The notes below the pieces were generated by a model that was given only the letters and a program-made list of their open reading frames with translations, made no database searches and was not told where the DNA came from. Below are positions 9,623 to 20,875 of a stretch of 64,000 nucleotides of DNA, piece after piece. The translations under genes and the position numbers were made by a program. The stretch is from Anastrepha obliqua (lineage: Eukaryota > Arthropoda > Insecta > Diptera > Tephritidae). The stretch is taken from assembly GCF_027943255.1 (NCBI RefSeq), contig NC_072896.1:9796001-9860000 (forward strand), written 5' to 3'. Numbering within the stretch: position 1 is the stretch's first letter; each line of letters starts with the position of its first letter.

Positions 9623-11814
9623 GTTTTTTTTTTTTTTTTTGTATGAGGGGACTTAGCTGTGCGGCATAAAATATTTATTGTGCCCTTCATGGTTTTTCAA
9701 AGTATTTGTCTGAGTGCAACTTTCTCAACAAATTTTAGTATAATATTTGTTTTTTTTTTTAGTTTTACTTCTTCCTCTGGCAAAATATGTTTATCCTGGT
9801 GTTTATATCGCTTATGCATCACTGTAGAGTAGTGGTTAGTTAAGCTGGTCCAAAAAACAAAAAATTTACTTTAAGGGGGTAACCAGTGGTCATCATTTCT
9901 TGGACATGTATAACAAATTCGGACTTAGCAGCCCCAAAACCGAAAGTTACAATTTTTTGAAATTTTTCCGGAGATAATTCTAGGTAAGTTCTTGAAAGAA
10001 ATTAGTTTTTAAGGAGTTGAGGGATGATTTTACCTCTTAAGGGGGGCTGGAAATTTGGGTACTTGTCAGGGATATATTACCGTCGATTAGACCTATTTCT
10101 CTAACTAATTTTTCTGAATTTTTCATAAAGATACCCCTATTCAAGGGTGTGTTTTGATTTAATAAAAAAAAATTAGAAATTCGGGCCAATCTCTTCCATT
10201 TACGAGCATTTTAAGATAAAGATTATTAAAATTGGTAAAAAATTGGATCCTGTAGCCATTTTTAAACAAAATTTGTCAAAACATCCCCGCTGTGCGTTGG
10301 TGGTGTGGGTAAATATTAAATACATATTTCCTTAATCAAAAAGTTTCACTCAATTTTTTTGTGTATAGATCCAATTTAAAGGGTAACAAGAAAAACTGTT
10401 TTTTATTTATCCAACTTGAAATTCCTTACCACCAAATAAGACCACTCTTACACCATTTGCTACCACTCTAAAGTCCCTCCCTACTCACTTTCTGCCCAAC
10501 GAGACGCCAATTTCAATGTCAACGAAAGAAACATTTAAATGCCGCGCATTATTACATAATTTTCACTTCAGAAACATAAACAACACAAACGACCTCTCAA
10601 TGCCAACGCCACATATTCGATCGCTGATGGCAATACTCTACTTTCATATACTCGTACGGAAAGTGGATCAACGCCGTTATTATAAAATACATATCTACAG
10701 GCGTACATAGCAAAAGAAAACCTGAAAGTGTGGAAAAGGAAAAATTAGAAAACTGGAGCAATGCGAGTTTAACTGGTAAAATTGCCAAGTCAATTGCCTG
10801 CCGATTGCGCGACAATCCAGCCATTCAAAGTGCAAAACTACGCACTGTAATTGCCTCAAAGCCAAACAACTTGTTTGTTGCCATAGTTTGTTGTTGTTCG
10901 ATGATGCTCAGCAGTTGCAATGAAAGCTTGAACCAGTTTTGTATTAGATGACAATAACATTGCTTTGTCATTGACGAGGATAGTATAATACAAGAGCATT
11001 CAGGTCCATGATGCTGCAAGTTAACACTACGTGTTTGTCAAGTCATACGCGTGTGTGTGTACGTGTGTGTGTGTGTGTGGGTAGTAATTATTGGCACTAA
11101 CGCACACCTGCACGATGAAAAAGTGAGATATTTATGAGCCAGAGACAGCTGCAATGGCTGTTGGGTAGGTGGAAATAAAATCAGAGAAATGTGTGGGGTT
11201 AAAGTAAGGCTGTTAGGGACTTTACTGGCAATGCAGCCAAAGCCTTAACACTTCCATTTTTGCATTCCACCTCCTCAGCGGGGATTGATGTTCCAAAATA
11301 TTGTCGCGAGTATTTGAACTCCAAGCTATCTCATATAAGTATCGAAAATTCAGAATTAAAGACAAAAATTTCGAAAGTCACAATTTACGTTTGAAAAAAC
11401 TTAGTATAGCAAATCCAATTAAGTACTGTTACAGGGCAGATTTTTCAATATAGACGTATAAATGTTGACACTCAGTAGCAGACATATTGTTTTGGCCCTT
11501 TAAAGAGATCTCTCCTAAGTTTGGTGCCAAAATTCGAGGTGATCCTTTCGGCACATAATCAGCCAACAAACGGGTGTCGAAAGCACCAACTCGACGTTTT
11601 CTGTGAAAGCGCCGAGGCGAACCGGTGACAACTCTACTAAACTGTTTTCGTGAGAAGAAGATTCAGGCATCTCATTGTTCACATAAATCTGCAAAGATGG
11701 CAGACCTAGGTAATAGTCAACTATTTCATCATCATTTCATCATCATCAATTTCATCATCAAAACGGTTAACTTAGCCGTGATTATTCACTTATTCGCTCT
11801 CCTCTGCGTTAGAA
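9623..11814. other. Long non-coding stretch
   Basis: No convincing gene. 9640-10400 is AT-rich with short runs of T and an AAGGGGGTAACCAGTGG-like segment that could be old transposon sequence. 10500-11000 is less AT-rich and of ordinary composition. 11049-11080 is a GT repeat. 11280-11600 shows nothing clear. 11715-11765 contains CATCAT repeats. Confidence 0.5.
11049..11080. repeat. (GT)n microsatellite
   Basis: CGTGTGTGTGTACGTGTGTG and onward: a GT dinucleotide run interrupted by one AC. Confidence 0.9.
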
Positions 11815-11960
11815 AGATGAGGCAGAGAAGGTTTTGGCTTCACTTGGTGTGTTTAACTGGCGCCGGTTAGCGCGAGAATGAAACAACTGGCGCGCTTTGT
11901 TAAACTCGACCAAAATCGCGTCTCGATTAAGACGCCAATTAAGAAGAAGAACTCGCCCAT
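11815..11960 (+). mobile_element. LINE 3' end fragment (family seen also at 22.1, 25.7, 29.9 and 31.6 kb)
   Basis: Shares CTTCACTTGGTGTGTTTAAC, TGGCGCCGGTTAGCGCGAGA, CTGGCGCGCTTTGTTAAACT and the AAAATCGCGT...GAAGAAGAA tail with the ends at 22740-22852, 30220-30305 and (minus) 31585-31720. These encode the last residues of the reverse transcriptase polyprotein (NWRRLAREN.., WRALLNSAKIA) and the short 3' tail. Severely 5' truncated. Confidence 0.75.
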
Positions 11961-11968
11961 ACCGACCA

Positions 11969-12009
11969 GCCGGTGTAGCCGAATGCATTGGTGTGTAACT
12001 ACCATTCGG
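11969..12009 (+). repeat. tRNA-like SINE, copy 2, 5' part (split by a LINE)
   Basis: GCCGGTGTAGCCGAATGCAT followed by TGGTGTGTAACTACCATTCGG matches the head of the SINE. The sequence then switches to LINE RNase H sequence; the SINE 3' part resumes at 12748. Confidence 0.7.
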
Positions 12010-12747
12010 GCTCAGATTTTTCTTTTAAGGGCAATATCACTATTCTTTCGGACAGACAAGCTGCAATCCAAACACTGGATTCAGCTACAACAACCTCTAC
12101 GGTGGTGGAACAAAGTAGAAATAGCCCTTCCACCTTGAGTGAAAACCATAATGTTACCTTAATCTGGGGCCCGGGACATCGGATAATCGAAGGTAACGAA
12201 AAAGCAGATGAACAAGAGGGGGATCTGCCATGAATAACGCTCTTGCAAGAGTACAATTTCCCTAAAATACCACCGAATCGCGGATTGTAGATGGAGAGAC
12301 CAGACGAAATGCAAAATCAGCAGAACTTTATGGCCCACCTACAACCTCAAGCAATCGGCAAATTGAGGGACGCCTGCAGACTAACAGCAGTCATAACTGG
12401 CTTTTGAGCTGTAGGAGAACAAGCAGCCAAAATAGGTATCCCTAACAATACACACTGTTACAGTTCTAAAGAACCGGAGAAAAAGGAAACAATCTTCAAA
12501 TTCCTCTATGAATGCCCTGCCCTATGGATGGACAAAATGTTAACCCTGGGCCAACCGCTGTTCGAGAATCTCGAACAACTGTCTGGCTTAGACGTCAACA
12601 ACCTATTAAGGTTCTTGATCTGCACAGACTGAATACAGTCATGCCGTAAATAACTGGTAAACAAGTTGGTAACGTGGATGTGGCAACAAAATAGTGCGGA
12701 AGCGCTAGTTGGATTCTGGATGAATCAACACTCTAACACTCACTAAA
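12010..12747 (+). mobile_element. LINE 3' end with RNase H domain, inserted in a SINE
   Basis: Encodes ITILSDRQAAIQTLDSAT, an RNase H catalytic block (SD-x-QAA), then NVTLIWGPGHRIIEGNEKAD, the conserved His/Asp block (usually WVPGHxGIxGNExAD). Further on, in broken frames, comes a C-terminal zinc-like tail with YECPALWMDKM and LDVNNLLRFLICT. Such an RNase H is found in I-, R1- and LOA-type LINEs. Several stops and shifts make it inactive. No poly-A tail is obvious at the 3' junction. Confidence 0.78.
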
Positions 12748-12995
12748 TCTCCGTGCATCAAACTGCAAAATGATGAAACAGTTTTTTTCTAATAGCGGTC
12801 GACCTTCGGCAGGCAATAGCAAACCTCCGAATATATTTCTGACTTATAAAACGTCCTCATAAAAAACCATTGGCCTTTCGAAGTTGGTTTAAAGCTGTAT
12901 GTTCCTCCATTTCTGGGACAACGTCAAGACGCACACCACAAATAGGTGGAGGAGCTCGGTCAAACCCCTAACAGAAGTGTACGTGCCAATTATTA
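12748..12995 (+). repeat. tRNA-like SINE, copy 2, 3' part
   Basis: Starts TCTCCGTGCATCAAACTGCA, then AATAGCGGTCGACCTTCGGC, CTCATAAAAAACCATTGGCC, ACAACGTCAAGACGCACACC, GGAGGAGCTCGGTCAAACCC and ends GTGTACGTGCCAATTATT. This is the SINE body downstream of box B. Together with 11969-12009 it makes one SINE lacking about 30 bp around box B. Confidence 0.82.
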
Positions 12996-15479
12996 ATTTA
13001 TTTTTTTAAAAGGCGCCGAATCGATTGTTTTACATAGACCAGATCAAATAGGGATTGTATCCTCAGGTTGGTTCAGGTTGTAAGGAACATTTTTCATGGC
13101 CAGCCAAGTCAAATCGGAGAATATTTTTAAGGGTTAATTTCATAAGTGTGTTAAAAAAAAATCGTTTTGGTAGAATTAAAAAAAAAAAATAAAATAACGA
13201 TTATAGCATTTTCCGTTTCGACTTATTTCTGGCACTTAAGTTGAGTTTTGAGCTTTGAAGTATTAAGAGACTTATAATAGAATTTTATGACAAATATTTT
13301 TGGGGTTATAATCCTCTGCTATGCGAATTTTTTGCCCTTTCTCGCAAAAGTGACAAAAAAGATACATATATTGAGCAGTTAGCGGGTTAGTATCTTCCAC
13401 AAAAATGTTACTCGTTGTTTTCTACATAGAATTGCTGAATACATCGTTTGTCTAAAATATAAGAATCACATAGTTTACTATGCCGATTTGCCTTAAGAAT
13501 GTGGAAAAGTGTGAAAACTTTGATCGCACCCACCTGAAATAAAATTCAGATTGAAGCTTTGGGATCTCCGATTCACGTATATAATTTTTTTGCCTCCTCG
13601 TCCTGAATCCATTGTAGTGCAGTGTGATGAAATAGTAAAACCGCTTAAATGCATTTTCTAATCACCAGAAAGTTGCTATTATACAATCCAATATCACTTA
13701 ATAGATCTTTTTGCTTGTGTGTGTGTACGTGTGTAAATGAATTTGTATGGCCTGTAATTTCTGTTTGCAACATAATTTATTGCTTAAGTACTCAATACGT
13801 TGATAATCAAAAAAGCGCCAATTGTCCACCGCGAGATGCCTCGCAAGTAAATTTAAAAATTTATATTTTTTGTTTTATTTCTTTTTTTCTGTTATTAAAT
13901 TTGTTTTATTATTTTTCACAACATTTTAAAGCCCGCTGCCGCAAAATGATGCGCGTTGTGCTACAACGAATACCAAACGCTGCGCATGCGCACAACCGGC
14001 TTATTTCGAATTTATGACCATTACATTTAGTGTTCATAGGTATGTATGTATGTATGCAAGTACTTGAAACGAAAATAAAAATTTTTGAAAATAAAAAATT
14101 GTAAAAATAATACAAATTGGTAATAATAAAAAATGCTCATAAGACACGTAAAAAAAGCTGTGGCACCACAAACAGGGAAATAGGGAAACAACTAATATGC
14201 AGTTAATGGCGGAAAAAATTAAGTAGTAAACATTGTTTGTGTGTGTGTGTGTGTGTGTATGCCAGTTTAGACACGCTTACTATCGCTATTATTGTTGTTG
14301 CTGCTATTGTTGCATAACGCATCATTTTTACGTTTGTTTAGGTATTTTTTGTTTCGCTTAATTGTTTTCAGGGTGTCCCCTGTCCTCTATACCATTTTCG
14401 CTCTCTCTTTCTCCCCCGAAATCCTGCTAAGGTCTATTGTTCCACTCAATTGCTTTTGTCTATCGCTGCATGCCACAGATCTTAAACGTTTCTTTTGTTG
14501 TTTCTACTTTTTTTTAATTTTTCTAGCCGCAACAGTAGCTATGGCGATTATGCCGCTACTATTACGCATACCGCAAAACGTATCGCATAAAGATTTCATC
14601 TGCAAAGTGGGAAAATATTACTGATTGCCGGCACTTTCGCGCGACAGCAGCTGCTGTGGGTTGCAGCGCCGGCGCGTCCAGCATCCATGCACGTACTTAC
14701 ATACTCACTTGGGGCCATATAATGAATCTATTACAATACGCTATTGCGGCTGGCGCGTACTGCAATGCAAATTAATTACGCATTACTCATACCGCACGGC
14801 ACTCCGCCCACCTGCCGAAAGTTACGTGATCTGTCTTTGGCCGCTTTGGTATGTGTCTCGCTACGCGTGCGTATTAGCCCAGTTTTTGTTGTAGCATCTC
14901 GTAGTAGTCGTATTGAAATTTTTTCAGTGTATTTGTTTTTTTTTTGGTTTTGTTTCAACTGTGCGCTTATCGCATCATCGTTAACTGACGTTTCACAGGT
15001 GCGGCAGGCATCACTTTCATGCGTTGAATGAAGAAATTTTCGTTGCAGTGGAGATAAATAATTCTCATCGACTGTCTTCGCTTTGGCTTATTGCAAATGA
15101 CGGAATTTCATAGAGACGAATGATGCATGTGAATTATGGAAATTGTATAACTACTTGATTGTAAGTATGTGGGGTGTAGGGGTGTACTTACATGAGAGTA
15201 AATGTTGTTCGACATCGTTCCTGCTACATAAAATTGCAAGCAGAAAAGTCCAGAGCTCTAAAGCCAATTACGGGGCACCCAAATTTTAATATAATTTATA
15301 TTTAATTAACATGAAGAATAATATTAACTAAAGTACCATGAATGTTATTTTTTTTTTGAAAAAACTTGCAGTTAGGGTACGAAGAATTTATTTCTGATAA
15401 CTACTTTTTATTTAAAGAACCCCAAGATGGCGCTAAAAGTAAATTATACCTAATTTTTTATTATTGTAAGAGCAAAAGG
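12996..15479. other. Long non-coding stretch
   Basis: No supported gene. 13130-13200 is A-rich; 14041-14056 is a TATG repeat and 14238-14258 a GT repeat. 14290-15060 has higher GC and CA/GC-rich words and would be worth a conservation check, but its open frames (for example a Leu/Phe-rich frame at 14292-14624) are of T-rich composition and look accidental. Confidence 0.5.
14238..14258. repeat. (GT)n microsatellite
   Basis: About ten GT dinucleotides in a row. A TATG tetranucleotide repeat lies nearby at 14041-14056. Confidence 0.9.
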
Positions 15480-15768
15480 TGCTCGCCGTCGCCGAATGGC
15501 TTGATACATGACAACCATTCGGAAATCGGAGTACGTAGGTTCGAGTCTCCGTGAAACACCAAAATGAAGAAAAAGGTTTTTCTAATAACGATCGCCCCTC
15601 GGGAGACAATGGCAAACCTCCGAGTGTATTTATGCTATGAAAAAACTCCTCATAAAAAATATCTTCCGTTCGAAGGTGGCGTAAAACTGTAGGTGCCTCC
15701 ATTTGTGGAACAACAGCAAGACGCAAAAACGACCAACCCCCAAAAAGAGTGTAAGGGCCAATTATAGA
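15480..15768 (+). repeat. tRNA-like SINE, copy 3 (most complete)
   Basis: Head TGCTCGCCGTCGCCGAATGG (box A-like), ACAACCATTCGGAAATCGGA, then GTAGGTTCGAGTCTCCGTGA, which fits a pol III B box (GGTTCGANTCC). Body CTAATAACGATCGCCCCTCG, TGGCAAACCTCCGAGTGTAT, AACAACAGCAAGACGCAAAA, and the end AAGGGCCAATTATAGATA with an AT-repeat tail. About 290 bp. Both promoter boxes are visible here, supporting tRNA ancestry. Confidence 0.85.
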
Positions 15769-15778
15769 TATATATATA

Positions 15779-16579
15779 CAGTCTGTTTCAGAAGAAAAGA
15801 ACTGGTTTTTTTTCTTGTAACTTCAAGATATATTTTGTTCTGATTTTTGTTGCATAATAGTCCCACTCAAGGGCTACGACGCCAGTGCTAACTTAGGTTA
15901 GTGTCGCTCGAAACTTTCCCGTAAACGCAACCAAACAAATATAAGGGAGAAAGTTTGTTGTGATGTGAAATCGGCTATATAAACTGTACAAAAATGTTGA
16001 TGACTTCTCCGAGCGCGGCTTGAAACGAGTGACGACAAAAAAGCAGGATGAAGTGATGGGCCAACTTTTTAAGCGGGACCCTTCTTTGCGACTACGCCAA
16101 GCCCGATCAGTTCTTGCTAAAAAGGGAATAGATGTCAGTATCTAAACCATCGGACGACGACTGAAAGAGGCGAACATATCCTACCATCCCACATCATCAA
16201 AACCACTGCACTCAGAAAAACACATTGAGAAACAACAAAACAAGAAAATGGCGTCACAGTATTAGACTGGCCTTCTCAGTCCGCAGACGCCAACCCCATT
16301 AAAAATGTGTGGGGAACTACGAAAATGCATCTTGCCGGAAAACCAGTCCACGATTTAAAACAACTCTTGCGTCAAGTTCGCAAAATCTGGTCGTCTGTCA
16401 ACAAGCTACGCAGAAAAGCTGGTTCAAAGCATGCCGAAAAGATGTCAGGCTATACTTGACAACTATACAGCTTGTTGAGTAATTGCGACTCGTAGTGCAT
16501 ACATTCATGTAAAAAAATTTTAAGTATATATCTTTTACACTTCATAAATAATCGCGGATCCTTTTTTTGACACAGACTG
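15779..16579 (+). mobile_element. Tc1-like element, internally deleted
   Basis: The left end begins CAGTCTGTTTCAGAAG and the right end gives CAGTCTGTGTCAAAAAAAGG on the reverse strand; TA flanks both (15777-15778, 16580-16581). The target was the AT-rich tail of the SINE that ends at about 15768. 801 bp is well below the ~1.6 kb of complete Tc1 elements. It retains both ends of a transposase. Confidence 0.87.
15992..16459 (+). pseudogene. Tc1-like transposase remnant, centre deleted
   Basis: First part: DDFSERGLKRVTTKKQDEVM, PSLRLRQARSVLAKKGIDVS and TIGRRLKEANISYHPT form the paired-like DNA-binding domain; the frame has a stop after GIDVS. It then jumps at about 16235 to the C-terminal catalytic end VLDWPSQSADANPIKNVWG, whose DANPIENxW-type motif carries the last catalytic acidic position (here Lys replaces the usual Glu). 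The first two catalytic Asp are deleted. Inactive. Confidence 0.82.
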
Positions 16580-16581
16580 TA

Positions 16582-17347
16582 GTGAGATCCTGAAAGAAAA
16601 AGCCTGGTCATTTTTTTAGTGTAAGAAGGACTGAAAAGGACCAAAAAGTCATTACCTCAGGCTTTTTGGCTGGGTGCATACAATTGCAAAAACAAATTGA
16701 AGTCCGTCTCAGACAAAAGCAACTAAAAAAATAACCTTTAAAATTGAAAAAAACTACAGTGATTTTAAATTTAAATGAATATTATTTTTTTATTTCCAAT
16801 CAAAAAATGTTTTTATTTGTAGAACCGTGAAAATGGTCGGCACTTGCGAAAAACGGAACAAAAAATGTTTGTACGAATCGAAGCGTACATCTGCAACTGG
16901 ATGCTCAGCTCTTTCTTCCACACTTGGGCTATTTTCCATAAATGCTGAGCTTGTACGACCAGCAGATCGATTGTCAGCTGAAGCCACGAAGCCAGCAGCA
17001 ATATTTTCCCGAAAATCAGAAAACTTCAATAATTTCTCTTCTTCCGTCGAGTTATTTGAGTCATTAATTTTTTCGGAATGCAGTCGCCGAACACAGAATG
17101 TAATCATTTGTTGTAGCCATATCAACAAAAAAAAAGTCGCATCATTGGGTTTCGAGTTTTAGCTTGAATAGGGTGGCACTCCAAACCAGCATCAATTAAG
17201 TCAACTCCTCCCACATTGCAATTATATTCCTGTACAATTATCGAACATCTATGTGCAGAAGAAGGGACACCAGAAGGACCAGCTATCTCAACAGATGCGT
17301 GTTGAGGACTACTATAGGTCTCCCTGTTAACTTTACGGCTGTGGAAC
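16582..17347. other. Non-coding stretch
   Basis: Ordinary AT-rich DNA. A 111-codon plus-strand frame at 16827-17162 and its antisense 112-codon frame coincide; neither resembles a domain I know. No repeat family recognised. Confidence 0.45.
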
Positions 17348-17880
17348 TAAAGGGCTTTCCAATAAGAGGCGTTTTTTTGATATTCAGAGAAAAATGCAAT
17401 TTTTTAATATAAATGATCGGATGTTTATTTCATTACATTGAGGAAGGTATGCCGTTAATAGTGCAAAATAACAACGGGCAAATGACCACCACGATCATAC
17501 AACAATATCAGGACAATATCCTTTTAATGAAATTTTCCCTAAGCGAATTTCAAAGTGGCTGCCCTATGCCCTCGATAGCCTCACGAATTCCATCTTTGAG
17601 GTTTTGAATCGACCCTGGGCTGTTGGCGTAGACCTTCGCTTTCACGTGGCCTCAAAGAAAAAAGTCACAAGGTGTTAAATCACAAGATCTCGGTGGCTAA
17701 TTGTGATTACCTCTTCGAGAGATAACACGGTCCGGAAACTTTTCCCGTAAAATATTAATGGTTTCGTGCCGTCTTGTTGAACATGAACATTGTCCAGATC
17801 AATATCATCCAATTCCGGCGTAAAAAATCGTTAAACATCTATCGATAGCGATAGCTATAGCTGGTGACGCTCGCCACAAA
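17348..17880 (-). mobile_element. Relic of a DD41D mariner-type element
   Basis: The left end has AAAGGGCTTTCCAATAAGAG after a TA, as expected of a terminal repeat, but no matching right end was found. On the minus strand, in several frames, one can read PELDDIDLDN, SFRTVLSLEE, SHRDLVI, then FFFEAT and RSTPTAQGRFKTSKMEFVRL, which parallel the C-terminal half of the transposase at 147-542. Heavily mutated. Confidence 0.65.
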
Positions 17881-18520
17881 TGGCAGGAAGAACTCCGCAA
17901 ACACCTAATAAAGGGGTATAAGCACCAAGTAGGTATATGACTATATTTCTGTGTCAATATATTTTCCATATGCATTTGGATTTTTGGGATTTTACTACCG
18001 ATAGATAAATACTAAAATTTATTGACGAATTTGGTCTCAGAGGAATACTTTGAATCTATGAAGGGGCACAATAGATCTTTCAGGTCGCAGTGCTAAATCC
18101 TATTATAATAATAATAATACTGCCCACAGAAATCCAGTTCTTACTAAGGCGATTTTATACTAATACAGTTAGTCATGCACATTTTTGCATAGTAGTTTTT
18201 TTTACAATAATGCTGAAAATACACGTTTGGCTTTTAATATTTCTGCTGATGGTCTCTAAATTTTCTGCCCTTCAAGCGTTCAAGCGTTGTTTGGTTGCAT
18301 ATTCTAGCACAAGAAAATCAGAAAAAAATTAAAAAAATCATCGAAAATATTGAGCTTCTTCTAACTTGCACTTAATTACATTAGAATTAAATGAACTATA
18401 AACCAGCACAAAAGAAAAAAATTTAAAATTATTAGTAAAAAGTGCGAAACTTTGTTGAACATTTTATTAATATAAGTTTTTTCATTGTTGTATAAAATTT
18501 GATAATTTTAAGTATGCTAC
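17881..18520. other. Non-coding stretch
   Basis: AT-rich sequence up to the hAT target site. An 80-codon frame at 18090-18332 is hydrophobic by T-richness and has no recognised similarity. Confidence 0.45.
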
Positions 18521-18544
18521 CTTTGTTGTAGGGGTGTGCGAATC

Positions 18545-18710
18545 CCATTCGATTCGAATCGAATCCTAGGATTCGATTCGATATTCGAGTCGAATATCGA
18601 ATAGTTCAAAATATTCGAGTAGTTCGAAATACTCGAATAATTCGAAATATTCGAATAGTTCGGAATTTCCGAATAGTTTGAAATATTCGAATAATTCTAG
18701 CGATTTGAAT
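18545..18710. repeat. hAT left subterminal array of TTCGAA-type motifs
   Basis: Repeated units such as GATTCGAATCGAATCC, AATAGTTCAAAATATTCGAG, TAGTTCGAAATACTCGAATA and ATTCGAATAGTTCGG at about 9-10 bp half-spacing. hAT transposases usually bind short motifs repeated below the terminal repeats; the role here is inferred. Confidence 0.8.
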
Positions 18711-18955
18711 TATCCGAAGAAATAAAATCCTAAACAGGTTATTCTATTATAGTAATTCTACATAATAAAAATAAAATAAATTTTCTATCATTTAATTATC
18801 GTTGAATATAACATTTATCAATAACATTTTGAACAATATAAATAATTATAAGCTAATAAACTTTTCTAATTAAAAATTTCTTTCTAAGAATACGTTTGCT
18901 CGCGTGTCTAAATAGAATAGCGTTATTTTATTTAAAATTTCGATATAATATTCAA

Positions 18956-19198
18956 TCAAACATAACGAGTAATATTTTTATTTAAAAATAACAACCGAGC
19001 AACATTATCAGGTGATAATGAATTGCGCTTTTCAGTCACAATGTCTACAGCAGTAGAAAACAGCCTCTCACTCTCAACAGACGTAGATGGAATTGGCAAG
19101 TAACGTCGAGCCAGCATTGATAAGAGAGGATATTTAACTGATTCTTTTTTCCACCAATGAATAGGATCATCCCAAGGATCAATATCTGCTGAATACAA
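18956..19198 (-). pseudogene. hAT transposase C-terminal (dimerisation) fragment
   Basis: The 80-codon frame contains DPIHWWKKESVKYPLLSMLA, RRYLPIPSTSVESERLFSTA and RNSLSPDNVARLLFLNKN, which is the hAT family C-terminal dimerisation domain (family motif: W-W, YP-L, A-x-x-x-L-x-IP-x-S-x-x-ER-FS). The conserved SVESERLFS core is intact. The catalytic and BED zinc-finger parts are missing, so it is a remnant in a non-autonomous element. Confidence 0.9.
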
Positions 19199-19404
19199 AT
19201 ATTGATATCGATACGTACGATTAGAAGAATCGATATCATTTAAAAACCTATATCAAGTTATTTAAAACTACTAATTCTATAAAAATAATGATATCCTAAC
19301 CGAAGATTAAACAATGAACTTTAAGCCATGTTAATTTTGCTTTTATTAGACCTGAAATCTTCAGAAAAATCGTTTAAAAAAATAAAAAAAGCATGCACTC
19401 AGTT

Positions 19405-19555
19405 AAATATTCGAATTATCTGAATTATTTAAACTATTCGAATTATTCAATTAGTTCAAACCATTCGAATAGTTCGAACCATTCGAATATTTGAGTCGAA
19501 TCTCGGATCGAATAATTCGGTTCGATTCGCTTCGAATAGTTCGAAATTTTGAATA
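19405..19555. repeat. hAT right subterminal array of TTCGAA-type motifs
   Basis: Units such as ATTCGAATTATCTGAATT, AACCATTCGAATAGTTCGAA and GTTCGATTCGCTTCGAATAG mirror the left array in inverted orientation. Confidence 0.8.
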
Positions 19556-19809
19556 TTCGTGCACCCCTACTTTGTTGTAGTAAGAAATATATTTTTATAT
19601 AAAAATTAACAAAAAAAATGACAAAAACAGATGGTGAATATTGAAGAACAAGAGGCCGATTTCAATGAGGAAGATCAACCATTGGCCAAATTTTCACGCT
19701 AAGGCAGATATTGGAAAAGTCTCGTGAATACGACATGACGAGAAATCACCTGTTCGAAAATTTTAAACCATCTTACAATAGCATAATTCGAAAACAGCTC
19801 TTCTCAGCA

Positions 19810-20875
19810 AGAGTTGAGTTCGGTACTCCCTGTAAACTAAGTTGACTATGCACAAAGTAAGGAATGTCGTAAGAGTACAAAATGATCTGTCGCGAGAGTT
19901 CTCCACGCTGAGTGAACTCCTACAAAGGGTTGGGTTCTCATGTTTTCTCTTTAACATCGCGCTTAAAAAGGTTATGAATGATTCAGATGTAAATACAAAA
20001 GTAATTACTTTATTTAAATCGGTTCAGTTGCTGGTTTACGCTGACGACATAGCCATTATTGCATCATTACTGCCCAATTTGAAAGAAGCCTTTGCAAGTA
20101 TAGAAATAACAGCAAAATATAAGGGCTTTGAATTAAATGAAGCCAAAACTAAAGCGTTTTGTTTTTCAACTTCTTCGGACTATGTCACATACAAAGTGGG
20201 TCGAATACTCAAAATCGGTGATTTTGATTTCGAAGTAGTGATGGAATTTAAGTACTTAGGAGTAACAATTAATCATAACAAAAAATTTTGCAGAAATTGC
20301 TTATAGAATCCTTATGGCGAGCCGCTGCTATTTCTCTTTGTGCAATCACCTAAAGAGTTGCCTTCCAGATAGAAGAACAAGGATTTCACTGTCCAATTCA
20401 ATTATTATTCTCTCACTGGTAGTGAAATCTGGTCACTCAGCAATACGGATAAACAGAAGCTACTGATCTTTGAAAGGAGAGTTCGGCGAAAAATCTTTCA
20501 CGCGAATTGTGATAAATACGAATGGCGGAAGTGCTACAATTATGAACTCGAAAAACTGTGCATGTATCCGTATGTAATAACCACAATAATGATCAACAGA
20601 CTGAGATGAGCAGATTATATATTACGATTACCTACTCCAACAACAACTCCTTTGAAAGTGCTATAGACAGAGAAGAAAGTGCCGGCCGCCGCTCAGACTG
20701 ATTGACGGAGTAGATGAAGACACAGGTTTTTTAGGATTGCGAGAATGGAGCACGCAGGCATGAAACTGAAACAATTGGAGGCATATGCTGCAGTAGGCGA
20801 AGACCCGACTAAGGTTTTCCAGCCAACACTGATGATGATTTATGAGCTTTTGAATATGAATAAATGCGTTCATCC
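19810..20875 (+). mobile_element. LINE reverse transcriptase fragment with YADDI motif
   Basis: An open stretch (19842-20306) encodes FSCFLFNIALKKVMNDSDVN, VQLLVYADDIAIIASLLPNL and GFELNEAKTKAFCFSTSSD: the RT palm with the catalytic YADD followed by NEAKTK, typical of non-LTR elements. Downstream, in broken frames, are ERRVRRKIF and a C-terminal tail ending in TLMMIYELLNMNK. The 5' part (APE endonuclease and RT fingers) is missing. Related to, but distinct from, the family at 22108-22852. Confidence 0.82.

Larger units (their letters stand above)
18529..19569 (-). mobile_element. Non-autonomous hAT element with perfect 8-bp target duplication
   Basis: Termini are TAGGGGTGTGCGAAT at the left and, reverse complemented, TAGGGGTGCACGAAT at the right. 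Both are flanked by CTTTGTTG (18521-18528 and 19570-19577), an exact 8-bp duplication diagnostic of hAT insertion. Subterminal zones (18545-18710 and 19405-19555) are packed with TTCGAA-centred palindromes and ATTCGAATAGTTCGAA-like units. At 1041 bp it keeps only the C-terminal end of a transposase. Confidence 0.93.

Noticed and set aside
13649..14017. Plus-strand 122-codon Phe/Cys/Leu-rich frame
   Set aside because: T-rich composition produces hydrophobic residues; no signal peptide plus mature-domain pattern, and it contains microsatellite-like sequence.
14292..14624. Plus-strand frame beginning with poly-Leu that looks like a signal peptide
   Set aside because: The Leu run comes from a TTG/CTG microsatellite-like stretch; the rest has no recognised domain and follows T-rich composition.
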